Positions 18,429-29,729 are shown, numbered from the stretch's first letter. The stretch: DNA of 64,000 nt from Novosphingobium sp. (GCF_039595395.1 NZ_JBCNLP010000001.1:1178001-1242000), one strand, 5' to 3'. Numbers and translations: made by a program. The notes: generated by a model from the sequence alone, not told the origin.

Positions 18429-18521
18429 GGGAATCACCTTCCACGCGCCGGTCCGCTCCGGCACTTTCATTCATTCATCTGTCGCGGCGGGCCCCCGGAT
18501 GGGGCAGGCGCGAGACATGTC

Positions 18522-18582
18522 TTCAATCAAACAACGGGCATGGTGAACCCAGGCTGGCCTCCACAGGCCCACCATGCCCGAT
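18522..18582 (-). terminator. Terminator-like hairpin between sucD and sucA
   Basis: Read on the minus strand, arms CGGGCATGGTG and CACCATGCCCG (18570-18580 with 18535-18545) enclose a smaller hairpin and are followed by TTGTTTGATTG. It would lower read-through from sucD into sucA. Confidence 0.5.
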
Positions 18583-18590
18583 GCGGTTAC

Positions 18591-19478
<888 letters not shown>

Positions 19479-19511
19479 GGGTGTCTCCGAGAAAACGGGG
19501 GAGGCAGACAG

Positions 19512-19545
19512 TCAAAAAGGTGTCCGCCTCCCGACGGACACCTTT
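19512..19545 (-). terminator. Rho-independent terminator between mdh and sucD
   Basis: On the minus strand an 11-bp stem with arm AAAGGTGTCCG (19535-19545 with 19516-19526) is followed by a T run (complement of 19514-19518). It should end most mdh transcripts before sucD. Confidence 0.75.
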
Positions 19546-19555
19546 GCGATTGGGA

Positions 19556-20518
19556 TCAGGCCAGCGAAGGATCGATGCCCTTGCAGGCGACCAGCAGTTC
19601 CTTGACCGCGTCGACCGAGATCTGGAGGTTGCCCTTGGCTTCCTCGTCCAGCTCGATCTCGACGATCTTTTCAACGCCATCGGCGCCGATCATGGCCGGC
19701 ACGCCGACATAGAGGCCGTCAACGCCGTAAGCGCCGTCAACGTAAGCGGCGATCGGCAGGATGCGCTTCTGGTCGAACAGATAGGCCTCGGCCATGGCGA
19801 TCGCCGAAGCGGCCGGGGCATAGAAGGCCGAACCGGTCTTGAGCAGGCCGACGATCTCGCCGCCGCCCGAACGGGTGCGCGCGACGATGGCGTCGATCTT
19901 TTCCTTGGTCGACAGGCCCATCTTGATCAGGTCGGGCACGGGGATGCCGTTGACGGTCGAATACTGCGTCACGGGCACCATGGTGTCGCCGTGGCCGCCC
20001 AGCACGAAGGTGTTCACGTCGCGGATCGAGACGCCGAATTCCCAGGCCAGGAAGGTCGAGAAGCGGGCCGAGTCCAGCACGCCGGCCATGCCGACAACCT
20101 TGTTGGCGGGCAGGCCCGAGAACTCGCGCAGAGCCCAGACCATGGCATCCAGCGGGTTGGTGATGCAGATCACGAAAGCGTCGGGGGCGTGGGTCTTGAT
20201 GCCTTCGCCCACGGCCTTCATGACCTTCAGGTTGATCGACAGCAGGTCGTCGCGGCTCATGCCGGCCTTGCGGGGCACACCGGCGGTCACGATGATGACG
20301 TCGGCGCCGGCGATGTCGGCATAGTCGTTCGAGCCGGTGATCTTGGCGTCAAAGCCTTCGACCGGGCCGCACTGCGACAGATCGAGCGCCTTGCCCTGGG
20401 GGATGCCTTCGGTGATGTCGAAGAGGACGATGTCGCCCAGTTCCTTCTGCGCGGCCAGGTGAGCCAGCGTGCCACCGATGTTGCCGGCGCCGATGAGAGC
20501 GATCTTCTTGCGTGCCAT
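19556..20518 (-). CDS. mdh: Malate dehydrogenase
   Basis: NAD-dependent oxidation of malate to oxaloacetate. The 320-residue protein begins MARKKIALIGAGNIGG (NAD-binding Rossmann motif). It has the catalytic loop with NPLDAMVW and the active-site histidine in VLGGHGDTMVPV, the LDH-like form common in alphaproteobacteria. The frame extends to 20887, but ATG 20518 starts exactly at the Rossmann strand. It heads the TCA cluster on this strand, followed by sucD. Confidence 0.95.
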   Translation of the reverse strand: MARKKIALIGAGNIGGTLAHLAAQKELGDIVLFDITEGIPQGKALDLSQCGPVEGFDAKITGSNDYADIAGADVIIVTAGVPRKAGMSRDDLLSINLKVMKAVGEGIKTHAPDAFVICITNPLDAMVWALREFSGLPANKVVGMAGVLDSARFSTFLAWEFGVSIRDVNTFVLGGHGDTMVPVTQYSTVNGIPVPDLIKMGLSTKEKIDAIVARTRSGGGEIVGLLKTGSAFYAPAASAIAMAEAYLFDQKRILPIAAYVDGAYGVDGLYVGVPAMIGADGVEKIVEIELDEEAKGNLQISVDAVKELLVACKGIDPSLA

Positions 20519-21122
20519 GAACTTCCAGTCCTCTACGCTTCTGCGGGCTTCCGCCAGAACCTCGGGAGTGAGGCGATGACGGAGCTGGATCGATCCGGGC
20601 TTCCCACGCAGTCCCGCAAGCGCGCGGGGGCCCTTGGTTGGATTTGGAGGGTGCCCTATTCCTCTGCGCTGACCATTGCAAGGCACGAAACACATAGGCA
20701 TGCAAAGAGTTTGTGCAAATAATTCGCAATATCTATAACTCGGGAAAAATGCACGTTTTCTTGAGGGAATGAACCTGTCTGGTACGTGAACCGGGGTGAG
20801 GCTGTGCGTTCGCTGCATGGCTTGATGCAGGAAACGCATCGATCGCCGCGCGCGGCCCAGCCATGCAGGCCGAGTCGCTTGCGACAAGGGGCCCGAGTCT
20901 GGCGACTGGGCCCCGTCGATGAGTGGTGGTGTGGTGGGCTCGCCCGCATCATGGGGCGAACCGCCTTAGAGTCTGTTTGGAAATCCGGCGTAAGCCGGAT
21001 TTGCGGCACCAGCCCTCTCCCCCTCCCGGCCACCCACAGGATACTACCGATGGGTGGCCGGGAGGGGGAGAGGGCTGGTGCCGCGTTGAACATGCGCGAA
21101 AGCGCATGTTCCAAACGGGCTC
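20519..21122. other. 604-base intergenic region upstream of mdh
   Basis: No gene is supported here. The part next to mdh (20519-20760) is presumably its promoter and leader; an AT-rich stretch lies around 20700-20750, but I cannot name -35/-10 boxes with confidence. At 20882-20918 there is a strong hairpin (CGAC and GGGGCCC arms, loop TGGC) without a T tract. From about 20966 to the end the region is filled by repeat B1. Confidence 0.5.
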
Positions 21123-21125
21123 TTA
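20966..21125. repeat. Repeat family B, full copy (B1), three-arm inverted-repeat element
   Basis: An outer 15-base imperfect inverted repeat (TTAGAGTCTGTTTGG at 20966-20980, partner at 21111-21125) encloses three perfect hairpins. These are arm 1, AAATCCGGC/GCCGGATTT (20981-21002); arm 2, over 30 bp from GCGGCACCAG to its complement CTGGTGCCGC (21003-21084); and arm 3, AACATGCGC/GCGCATGTT (21088-21109). The loop of arm 2 holds ACAGGATACTACCGAT, shared with copy B2. The right end contains the stop codon of the neighbouring minus-strand gene. Confidence 0.8.
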
Positions 21126-21431
21126 GCGCCGGCGGCGGCGGGGCGAACCGATCCCGTCGGCCATCCGGCGGTCGAGCTGGCGGCAGATGGCGCGCCAGTG
21201 ATGCGATTGCTCATGGTCGCCGCGCTGCTGGGCGAGCAGGGTCAGGCGCAGCGCTTCGCCTGCGGCGTTGAGGCCATGGATGGCGAAATGGCGCAGGGTG
21301 CTGACCAGCAGGGCGTCCTCAAGGATCGGTGCTTCGACGTCATTGGCGGCGGCTGTCAGGGCAGGGGTGGTCAGCACGCGTCTGACGGCCTTGTATTCCC
21401 CACTTCCAGCAGCTGCGAAACGGATCGACAT
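21123..21431 (-). CDS. Conserved small protein of unknown function
   Basis: I do not recognise a named family. The 102-residue product from ATG 21431 (MSIRFAAAGSGEYKAVRRVLT) is mostly helical by eye, with no signal peptide or membrane segment, and ends in an Arg-rich tail (MADGIGSPRRRRR). The frame extends to 21488 with a Lys-rich stretch, but the shorter start is preceded by a purine-rich AAGGAAGCATC. Its stop codon lies inside the end of repeat B1. Confidence 0.6.
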   Translation of the reverse strand: MSIRFAAAGSGEYKAVRRVLTTPALTAAANDVEAPILEDALLVSTLRHFAIHGLNAAGEALRLTLLAQQRGDHEQSHHWRAICRQLDRRMADGIGSPRRRRR

Positions 21432-21648
21432 GGGGAGATGCTTCCTTGTTTTGACTGTTCGTGCGTTTTTGTTTTTCAGCGTTTTCATGGGGCGCCGGAT
21501 GTTTCCACCCGGCCTGAAAACGCTCTGGCGACGCGAACAGCTCTAGCCCCCAAGGACCTAAACCTTTGTGTTGCGGCGTGGTTATCGAAATGTTGCGCCG
21601 TGTAAACTGCGCGCGGGCCGGGGTGAGGCGAGGCCTTATTGCGGCCAG

Positions 21649-22860
21649 TTACTGCGGAGAGGCGATCCACTGGCCGCTGTTGCGATAGTCATCGCGCACG
21701 CCCCCGCTGCCGGGAGCACCGCCCGGCAGGCCCGAGGCGCGATAGTTTTTATCGCCGCCGCGGCGGATGACGTCATCGGTGTAGGCCGGGGCCGGTTCGG
21801 CAGGCGTGCTGGCTGCCGCGAGCTGCACCTGCGCCGGGCTGCCGCCGGCCTGTTTCAGGCTGGCGTCATAGGCGCGCTCCACCGCCAGCGGATCGGCGGT
21901 GGCCAGCATATCGGCGCTCTGGCCATTGCGGGCGTGAGGGGCGGCCATCGGCTCGCCACCGGCATAGGCGAAGCGGAAGGCGGTGCCTTCGCCGGCAGGT
22001 CCGGGCAGGCGATAGAAGCGATGCGCGCCGATCTGGCCGATAAAGTTCATCGCCGCATCCCAATAAGGGTGGACGGCAAAGGTATGGTAATGTGTCGCGA
22101 GACCCACGGGCTGGAAGACGTAACCGGCCAGCGCCGCGCGCGCCACGGCCTGGGCGCGGTCCCAGAAATAGCGGTTGGGCAGGCGGGCAAGGGCGCCATC
22201 GCAGGTGAAGGTGAACTGGCAGCCGGTGCTCTTCTCCGAGCCCTGGAAGACCACGCCGCAGACCGTCTTGGGAAAGCTGGGATGCGCTACGCGGTTGAGC
22301 ACCACCTGAGCCACAGCGCGCTGGCCGTCATCGGGCTCGCTGGCGGCTTCGTAATAGATGGCGCTGGTCAGGCATTGCAGGGCGCGGTCGTGATCCTGCC
22401 CTGCCGCCGCCGCGATCAGCGCGCGGGCCGAACCGGCGGGGCCGGTGAGGGTGGCCGGGGGCTCACCTTCATTGTGGGCATCGGGCGTCAGCGTCTGCGC
22501 GCCGTCGCCGGGCAGTTGGTCCCACGCGGCCAGATAATACCAGGCCGAGCCGGGGAAGCTTTCGCCGGGGCGCTCGAAGGGCATGGGGGTGATCTGCTGG
22601 GCGCTGTCATCGCCGGTCAGGGCGGCGAAGGTGTTGCTGTGCTGCTGGGCCTGCACCTGCCAGCTTGCGGCCACCACCACGGCGGCGATCGACAAAGCGG
22701 CGGCGCGCAGTCCCACGGCGTGATGCATATGCTGGCGGCGGGCGCGGGCGATGGTCAGCGGCTTGCGGCGCGAGAAGCGGGCATGGAAATCCGCCGCGCG
22801 CGGCAGATCTGCCAGCGAGCGGGTCGGGATGTCAGCCATGGCATTCTGGCGCGGTTGCAT
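21649..22860 (-). CDS. Cell wall hydrolase, SleB/CwlJ family
   Basis: Predicted peptidoglycan-cleaving enzyme (Hydrolase_2 family), acting in the periplasm. From ATG 22860, preceded by AAAGGTCC, it has 403 residues: a cytoplasmic Arg-rich head, one membrane anchor near 51-69, a variable region, and the hydrolase domain beginning CLTSAIYYEAASEPDDGQ. Glu171 there is the likely catalytic acid, followed by AVAQVVLNRV and CQFTFTCDG. The C-terminal 100 residues are low-complexity. The frame continues to 22944 without a Shine-Dalgarno. Confidence 0.85.
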   Translation of the reverse strand: MQPRQNAMADIPTRSLADLPRAADFHARFSRRKPLTIARARRQHMHHAVGLRAAALSIAAVVVAASWQVQAQQHSNTFAALTGDDSAQQITPMPFERPGESFPGSAWYYLAAWDQLPGDGAQTLTPDAHNEGEPPATLTGPAGSARALIAAAAGQDHDRALQCLTSAIYYEAASEPDDGQRAVAQVVLNRVAHPSFPKTVCGVVFQGSEKSTGCQFTFTCDGALARLPNRYFWDRAQAVARAALAGYVFQPVGLATHYHTFAVHPYWDAAMNFIGQIGAHRFYRLPGPAGEGTAFRFAYAGGEPMAAPHARNGQSADMLATADPLAVERAYDASLKQAGGSPAQVQLAAASTPAEPAPAYTDDVIRRGGDKNYRASGLPGGAPGSGGVRDDYRNSGQWIASPQ

Positions 22861-23108
22861 CCGCAGGACCTTTGCAGAAATTGGACAGCCTGTCGCTAGA
22901 CGGTTCAACCATCCGTCGCATCTGTCGATTTGCCACCGTTCCAAAGCGGCACGGACAGGGGCCTTAACTGTTAATCGCTTAACGCTGGCCCGACTTGCAT
23001 GGTTAAGATGGGCTTGTCGTCACAGGATCTCGTTACCACATTATGCGGGACGCGCGTGGCCCAGTGCCCTTTGCCCTTTCGGGTAAGCGCTTCGCACTTG
23101 CCACAATC

Positions 23109-23123
23109 GAACAAATCTGGAAC
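23109..23123 (+). promoter_or_regulatory. LexA (SOS) box upstream of uvrA
   Basis: GAAC-AAATCTG-GAAC is an exact match to the alphaproteobacterial LexA operator, GTTC-N7-GTTC read on the other strand. It ends 10 bases before the uvrA start codon, so LexA bound here would block transcription. UvrA is a classic SOS gene. Confidence 0.8.
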
Positions 23124-23133
23124 ACGGGCCTTC

Positions 23134-26091
23134 ATGAGTCTCTCCCATATTACCGTGCGCGGCGCGCGTGAGCACAATCTCAAGGGCGTGGACATCACGC
23201 TGCCGCGAGACAGTCTGATCGTCATCACCGGGCTTTCGGGCTCGGGGAAATCGTCGCTGGCGTTTGACACGATCTATGCCGAGGGGCAGCGGCGCTATGT
23301 CGAGAGCCTGTCGGCCTATGCGCGCCAGTTTCTGGAAATGATGCAGAAGCCCGATGTCGAGCATATCGACGGGCTGTCGCCCGCGATCTCCATCGAGCAG
23401 AAGACCACCAGCCGCAATCCGCGCTCCACCGTGGCGACGGTGACCGAGATTTACGATTACATGCGTCTGCTGTGGGCGCGGGTGGGGGTGCCCTATTCGC
23501 CCGCCACGGGTCTGCCGATTGCGGCGCAGACGGTCAGCCAGATGGTGGACCGAGTGATGGCCTTGCCCGAGGGCACGCGCGCCTATCTGCTGGCCCCGGC
23601 CGTGCGCGGCCGCAAGGGCGAATATCGCAAGGAAATCGCCGAGTGGCAGAAGGCGGGCTACACCCGTCTGCGCATCGATGGCGAGATGTATGCGATTGAG
23701 GACGCGCCCGCGCTCGACAAGAAGTACAAGCATGACATCGAGGTGGTGGTCGACCGCGTGGCGGTGAAGGATGGCATCCAGAGCCGTCTGGCCGACAGTT
23801 TCGAGCAGGCTTTGAAGCTGGCCGACGGGCTGGCCTATATCGATCTGGCCGATGGCGTGGTGCCGGGGCGTGAGGGCGAGGCCAAGTCGAAGAATTTGAA
23901 GGGCGCGGGCGTGCCGCTGAACCGCATCGTGTTCAGCGAGAAGTTTGCCTGCCCTGTCAGTGGCTTCACGATTGAATCGATCGAGCCGCGTCTGTTTTCG
24001 TTCAACGCGCCTCAGGGTGCCTGCCCGGCTTGCGACGGTCTGGGCGAGAAGCTGCTGTTCGATCCGCAACTGGTGGTGCCCAATGAGGGGCTGTCGATCA
24101 AGGCGGGGGCGGTGGTGCCCTGGGCCAAGTCGAACCCGCCATCACCTTATTATATGCAGGTGCTGGCCTCGCTGGCCAAGCATTACGGTTTTGCGCTGGA
24201 AACCCAGTGGCATGATCTGCCCGCCGAGGCGAAGATCGTGATCCTCTATGGCACGGGCAAGACGCCGGTGCCGCTGACCTTTATGGACGGCAAGAAGCTC
24301 TACACCGTGACCAAGCCCTTCGAGGGCGTGATCGGCAACCTCAACCGCCGCATGCTTCAGACCGAAAGCGCCTTTATGCGCGAGGAACTGAGCAAATATC
24401 AGACCGCCCAGCCTTGCGAGGTCTGCGAGGGCAAGCGCCTGAAGCCTGAAGCTCTGGCCGTGAAGGTGGCGGGCAGCGACATCGCCGATGGCGTGCGCTT
24501 GAGTGTGCAGGACGCGCTGGCGTGGTTCTCCACGCTGGAGGAGAAGCTGACCGATCAGCAGAAGCAGATCGCCAAGGCCATTCTGAAGGAAATCAACGAA
24601 AGGCTTGGTTTTCTGAACAATGTGGGGCTGGATTACCTCAATCTGGACCGTACCAGTGGCACTCTGTCGGGCGGTGAATCGCAGCGGATCCGTCTGGCCA
24701 GCCAGATCGGCAGCGGGCTGTCGGGCGTGCTTTACGTGCTGGATGAGCCGAGCATCGGCCTGCATCAGCGCGACAATGATATGCTGCTGGCGACGCTCAA
24801 GCGGCTGCGCGATCTGGGCAATACGGTGATCGTGGTCGAGCATGATGAGGATGCGATTCGCGCCGCCGATCATGTCGTCGATCTGGGGCCGGGCGCGGGC
24901 GTGCATGGCGGCGAGGTGGTCGCCGAGGGTACGTTGGCCGATATTCTGGCGAACCCAAACAGCCTGACCGGGCAATATCTGACCGGCGCGCGCAAGATCG
25001 AGGTGCCTGCCGAGCGCCGCAAGGGCAATGGCAAGAGCATCACGGTCGAGAATGCGCGGGCCAACAATCTGAAGGGCGTGACGGCGAAGTTCCCGCTGGG
25101 GACCTTCTGCTGTGTGACCGGCGTGTCGGGTTCGGGCAAGTCGACGCTGACGCTGGATACGCTGCAGGCGGGGGCTTCGCGCACGCTCAATGGTGCGCGG
25201 GTGATCGCTGGGGCGCATGACAAGATCGTGGGCCTGGAAAACTGCGACAAGGTGATCGAGATTGATCAGTCGCCGATCGGGCGCACGCCGCGGTCCAATC
25301 CGGCGACCTACACCGGCGCCTTCACGCTGATCCGTGACTGGTTTGCGGGTCTGCCTGAGGCTCAGGCGCGGGGCTATAAGGCCGGGCGCTTCAGCTTCAA
25401 CGTCAAGGGCGGGCGGTGTGAGGCTTGTCAGGGCGACGGGTTGATCAAGATCGAGATGCACTTCCTGCCCGACGTTTACGTCACCTGCGAGGAGTGCAAC
25501 GGCAAGCGCTACAACCGCGAGACGCTGGAGGTGAAGTTCAAGGGCCATTCCATCGCCGATGTGCTGGATATGACTATCGAGGACGCCGAAAGCTTCTTCG
25601 CCAATGTGCCGCCGATCCGTGAGCGTATGCATATGCTCAACGAAGTCGGGCTGGGCTATGTGAAGGTGGGCCAGCAGGCGACGACGCTGTCAGGCGGCGA
25701 GGCGCAGCGCGTCAAGCTGGCCAAGGAGCTGGCGCGCAGGTCCACGGGCAAGACGCTCTATGTGCTGGATGAACCCACCACCGGCCTGCATTTCGAGGAT
25801 GTGCGCAAGCTGCTGGAGGTGCTGCACCGGTTGGTCGATCAGGGCAACAGCGTGGTGGTGATCGAGCACAATCTCGACGTCATCAAGACCGCCGACTGGC
25901 TGATCGATATGGGCCCGGAAGGTGGCGTGCGCGGCGGCACGATTGTGGCAGAAGGCACGCCCGAGCAGGTGGCGAAGAACAAGGCCAGCTTCACCGGGCA
26001 TTATCTCAAGCCGCTGTTGAAGCGGGGGGTAAACCAGCCGCCCGGCGGCGCGGGTATGGCCTCGCCGGGCAGAAAACCGGGGGAAGCGTGA
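23134..26091 (+). CDS. uvrA: Excinuclease ABC subunit A
   Basis: DNA damage recognition ATPase of nucleotide excision repair, working with UvrB and UvrC. The 985-residue protein has two ABC ATPase modules (Walker A GLSGSGKSSL and GVSGSGKSTL; signature LSGGESQRIRLASQIGSG and LSGGEAQRVKLAKELARR) and two zinc-finger Cys clusters (CPVSG..CPAC, CEACQGDG..CEEC). The frame is open from 22999, but MSLSHITVRGAREHNLKGVD at 23134 is the family start and keeps the LexA box outside the gene. The C-terminal 20 residues are a Gly/Pro-rich addition. Confidence 0.96.
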   Translation: MSLSHITVRGAREHNLKGVDITLPRDSLIVITGLSGSGKSSLAFDTIYAEGQRRYVESLSAYARQFLEMMQKPDVEHIDGLSPAISIEQKTTSRNPRSTVATVTEIYDYMRLLWARVGVPYSPATGLPIAAQTVSQMVDRVMALPEGTRAYLLAPAVRGRKGEYRKEIAEWQKAGYTRLRIDGEMYAIEDAPALDKKYKHDIEVVVDRVAVKDGIQSRLADSFEQALKLADGLAYIDLADGVVPGREGEAKSKNLKGAGVPLNRIVFSEKFACPVSGFTIESIEPRLFSFNAPQGACPACDGLGEKLLFDPQLVVPNEGLSIKAGAVVPWAKSNPPSPYYMQVLASLAKHYGFALETQWHDLPAEAKIVILYGTGKTPVPLTFMDGKKLYTVTKPFEGVIGNLNRRMLQTESAFMREELSKYQTAQPCEVCEGKRLKPEALAVKVAGSDIADGVRLSVQDALAWFSTLEEKLTDQQKQIAKAILKEINERLGFLNNVGLDYLNLDRTSGTLSGGESQRIRLASQIGSGLSGVLYVLDEPSIGLHQRDNDMLLATLKRLRDLGNTVIVVEHDEDAIRAADHVVDLGPGAGVHGGEVVAEGTLADILANPNSLTGQYLTGARKIEVPAERRKGNGKSITVENARANNLKGVTAKFPLGTFCCVTGVSGSGKSTLTLDTLQAGASRTLNGARVIAGAHDKIVGLENCDKVIEIDQSPIGRTPRSNPATYTGAFTLIRDWFAGLPEAQARGYKAGRFSFNVKGGRCEACQGDGLIKIEMHFLPDVYVTCEECNGKRYNRETLEVKFKGHSIADVLDMTIEDAESFFANVPPIRERMHMLNEVGLGYVKVGQQATTLSGGEAQRVKLAKELARRSTGKTLYVLDEPTTGLHFEDVRKLLEVLHRLVDQGNSVVVIEHNLDVIKTADWLIDMGPEGGVRGGTIVAEGTPEQVAKNKASFTGHYLKPLLKRGVNQPPGGAGMASPGRKPGEA

Positions 26092-26774
26092 TGCGCAGCA
26101 GGGTTTGGGTCGTCGTGGCGGCGATGGTGTGGTCGAGCGCAAACCATGTTGCTGCGGCGGAGCCTAAGGCAGCATTGCCGCCGATGCCTCTTTCGCCCGA
26201 CGGGCAACGGTATTTCCCGGAAAGCCTGAGGCATCAGGTCCTGAACTGTCCAAGGTTTCGCGCGGACGTTCCTCCAATGACGGTCATGGACGAATGGCGC
26301 GAGGGCATCACCTCTGAGTTTCTGGCGGCAGCGCGGGAGCCTTCGCTGGCCAAATACGCGCAGGACATAGCAAAAAGCAGAGGTTCGGCTGTGCGCCTTA
26401 CATGGCTGCGTAGCTTTGACGAGCCCGTGACGGTGCGGTTGGAATGGGCGGCCTCTGGCAGGATGCATCTGACCGCGCGCATGCTATCGGGCAAAGGTGG
26501 CTATGGGCCGGGCAAGATCAAGCAGCGTATGGACCGCGATCTGAGCCCTGCGGAAGCCGAAGGGATGAACCGCCTGTTTGCCCGGGTCGGCTTGTGGAGT
26601 CAGCCCACCGCCATATGCGACGCGGGCCTGGACGGCGCGGAGTGGTTGTTTGAAGGTGCCGATACGATTGGCTATCATCTTGTCAGACGACAAAGTCCAG
26701 AGAAGGGCCCAGTGCGGGAAGCCGGTCTCGCGATGCTCAAATTGACTGGCTGGAGCTTTAAGGACATCTACTAG
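26091..26774 (+). CDS. Secreted protein of unknown function
   Basis: I do not recognise a family. The 227-residue product has a signal peptide (MRSRVWVVVAAMVWSSANHV, cleavage near AAA-EP). No membrane segment or metal motif is obvious; two cysteines remain in the mature part (near 52 and 175). The start overlaps the uvrA stop by one base (TGATG) behind GGGGGAAG, so it is probably co-transcribed with uvrA and might share its SOS control, though a repair role is not implied by the sequence. Confidence 0.65.
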   Translation: MRSRVWVVVAAMVWSSANHVAAAEPKAALPPMPLSPDGQRYFPESLRHQVLNCPRFRADVPPMTVMDEWREGITSEFLAAAREPSLAKYAQDIAKSRGSAVRLTWLRSFDEPVTVRLEWAASGRMHLTARMLSGKGGYGPGKIKQRMDRDLSPAEAEGMNRLFARVGLWSQPTAICDAGLDGAEWLFEGADTIGYHLVRRQSPEKGPVREAGLAMLKLTGWSFKDIY

Positions 26775-26784
26775 GCGTCGAAAC

Positions 26785-26810
26785 CAAAAACCCCGCCGGT
26801 GAGGGCGGGG
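26785..26810 (-). terminator. Terminator of argG
   Basis: On the minus strand CCCCGCC-(CTCACC)-GGCGGGG is followed by TTTTTGG (complement of 26784-26790). It lies beyond repeat A2 as seen from argG. Confidence 0.7.
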
Positions 26811-26884
26811 CAATCGGCTTCGGCCCAGAGCAAACCTCTCGCCGGAAGACGTTATGGGAGCGCGAGGGGGTAACCCCCTCGCAC
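26811..26884 (+). repeat. Repeat family A, right-end half copy (A2), next to the argG 3' end
   Basis: It holds GCCGGAAGACGTTATGGGAGC, trimmed by one base each side from the family consensus, and the end palindrome with arm GCGAGGGGGT (26862-26882). The left half of the element is missing. It is inverted relative to A3, and the two half copies bracket argG with their palindromes facing it. Confidence 0.75.
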
Positions 26885-26900
26885 TTGATCCCTTCAAACC

Positions 26901-28109
<1,209 letters not shown>

Positions 28110-28214
28110 GAGGCAGGCGCTCCGCTGGGAGGGATAGGATCAGCGCGGGCGACTAGCAGGCGGGGGGGGCAGGGGCAAGGAGGAAGGGGGCGGGGAGGAA
28201 GAAGGAAAAGGTAG

Positions 28215-28290
28215 ATGCGAGGGTGTTACACCCTCGCGCTCCCATAACGTCTTCCGGCGAGAGATTCGTGCTGGGCCGCAGCCTTGTGCC
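28215..28290 (-). repeat. Repeat family A, right-end half copy (A3), next to the argG 5' side
   Basis: Palindrome arm GCGAGGGTGT at 28217-28237, then GCTCCCATAACGTCTTCCGG. Read on the minus strand this is the same right end as A2 (CCGGAAGACGTTATGGGAGC) with similarity continuing about 25 bases further (GGCCCAG, AATCTCTCGCC). Confidence 0.75.
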
Positions 28291-28308
28291 CGGAACTCAC
28301 CGGTGGGA

Positions 28309-28995
28309 TCAGGCCAGCCAGTGGCGGATGGCGGCGATAAAGGCCGCCGGGTCCTCGGCGGGCAGCATATGGCCCGCGCCAGCGATCACCGACAATCCCG
28401 CGCCCGGGATCAGCGCCGCGATCTGCTCATGCTGAACCACTGGACTCCAGCGATCCAGCTCGCCGACGATTGAGAGGGTGGGGCAGGTGATCGAGGGGAG
28501 CAAATCCTCGACCTCGGGGCGGGCCAGCAGGGCTTCGATCTGCTCCTCGAAACGGGTCTGGCCTGCGCTGATGCACATGGCGCGTAGATCGGCCACCAAA
28601 GAGGCATCCTGCAGGGCGGCAGGCGTCAGCATCGGCGGCAACCACGCATCGACCAGCGCGGCAAAGCCCTGTTCGCGCCCGATATCGCGCAATGCATAGC
28701 GCTTCTCGCGCTCCTTGGGCCGGATCGGGTGGATGCCGGTATCGGCAAGCACCAATGCCTCGACGCGCTGCGGCGCGCGGCGCATGATCTCCAGAGCGAT
28801 ACGCGCGCCCATCGAATGGCCCAGCAGCACGAACCGCTCCGGCGCGCGGGCCAGAGCATACTCCGCCATGGCGTTCAGCGAGGTTTCGCGCCCGTAGAAA
28901 TCGTCGATTCCGGTGGCGCCCGGAAACGCCTCCAGCGTGGCCGAGAACATCGACAGATTGCACAGCAGACCGGGCAGGATGAAAAGCGGACTCAT
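28309..28995 (-). CDS. Alpha/beta hydrolase
   Basis: A cytosolic alpha/beta-fold hydrolase of 228 residues, substrate unknown. The nucleophile elbow GHSMG places Ser61; Asp181 (IVGELDRW) and His209 (GAGHM) complete the triad. It lacks a signal peptide and starts directly at strand 1 (MSPLFILPGLLCNLSMF). Its start overlaps the stop of the upstream SDR gene by four bases, so the two form a coupled pair. Confidence 0.85.
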   Translation of the reverse strand: MSPLFILPGLLCNLSMFSATLEAFPGATGIDDFYGRETSLNAMAEYALARAPERFVLLGHSMGARIALEIMRRAPQRVEALVLADTGIHPIRPKEREKRYALRDIGREQGFAALVDAWLPPMLTPAALQDASLVADLRAMCISAGQTRFEEQIEALLARPEVEDLLPSITCPTLSIVGELDRWSPVVQHEQIAALIPGAGLSVIAGAGHMLPAEDPAAFIAAIRHWLA

Positions 28996-29729
28996 GCTCT
29001 GGCGAGGTAAAGCACGTCGCGCGGCTGGGAAAGCAGGAACTGGCCCGAATCGATAAACAGCGTCTCGCCGCTCGCCAGCACGCCATCGGCCAGAAACAGC
29101 GCGGCATCGGCCAGCTCGACCGGATCGGTCAGGCGCTGCAGCAAGTTCATCCGCCCGCTGGTGAGATGCTCATCCGGCTGCTGGTCCCAGCTCGGCATCA
29201 TCGCGCCGGGCGCCAAACCATAAATGCGTTGCGAGGGATAAGCCATCGCCAACATCCGCACCGTGGAGGACAGCGCATGCTTGGCCATGGTGTAGCTGAA
29301 GAAATCCGGATTGGGATTGGCCAGCTTCATGTCCAGCATGTTGATGACCGCCCGCCCCGCCGTGCCTTTCAGAAATGCCTGAGCCATGCGCGCGGGCGTT
29401 TGGGCGTTCACCTGCATCGCCTCGGCAAAGATCGCCGGATCGATGGCATCGGCCCCGTCATAGCGGAAGACCGCCGCCGAATTGATGAGCAGGCGCAGGC
29501 TCTCATGCGTATCCGACAGGCGCTGCACCATGGCCACCGCCGCATCGCCATCGGCCAGATCGCATTGCGCGGTCTCGGCGCTGGGCAGCGTTGCGGCCAG
29601 CTTTTCGGCATCCTCGCGCGAGTGGCCGTAGTGGATGATGACATGCCAGCCCGCCTTCGCGAAAGCCCGCGCCATCTGCGCTCCGATGCGCTTGGCGCCG
29701 CCGGTGATGAGGACGGTTGGGTTGGTCAT
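28992..29729 (-). CDS. Short-chain dehydrogenase, pteridine reductase (PTR1/FolM)-like
   Basis: Probably an NADPH-dependent reductase of 245 residues from ATG 29729. The N-terminal TGGAKRIGAQMARAFA is the SDR cofactor motif; an Arg at its end favours NADPH. The catalytic set resembles PTR1: Asp133, then Tyr146 and Lys150 (YTMAK), with the same 13- and 4-residue spacings as Leishmania PTR1, and Asp in place of the usual SDR Ser. Reduction of a pterin is therefore plausible. The frame extends 12 residues upstream without support. Confidence 0.8.
   Translation of the reverse strand: MTNPTVLITGGAKRIGAQMARAFAKAGWHVIIHYGHSREDAEKLAATLPSAETAQCDLADGDAAVAMVQRLSDTHESLRLLINSAAVFRYDGADAIDPAIFAEAMQVNAQTPARMAQAFLKGTAGRAVINMLDMKLANPNPDFFSYTMAKHALSSTVRMLAMAYPSQRIYGLAPGAMMPSWDQQPDEHLTSGRMNLLQRLTDPVELADAALFLADGVLASGETLFIDSGQFLLSQPRDVLYLARA

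Noticed and set aside
24142..25632. 496-codon minus-strand frame
   Set aside because: Antisense shadow of uvrA.
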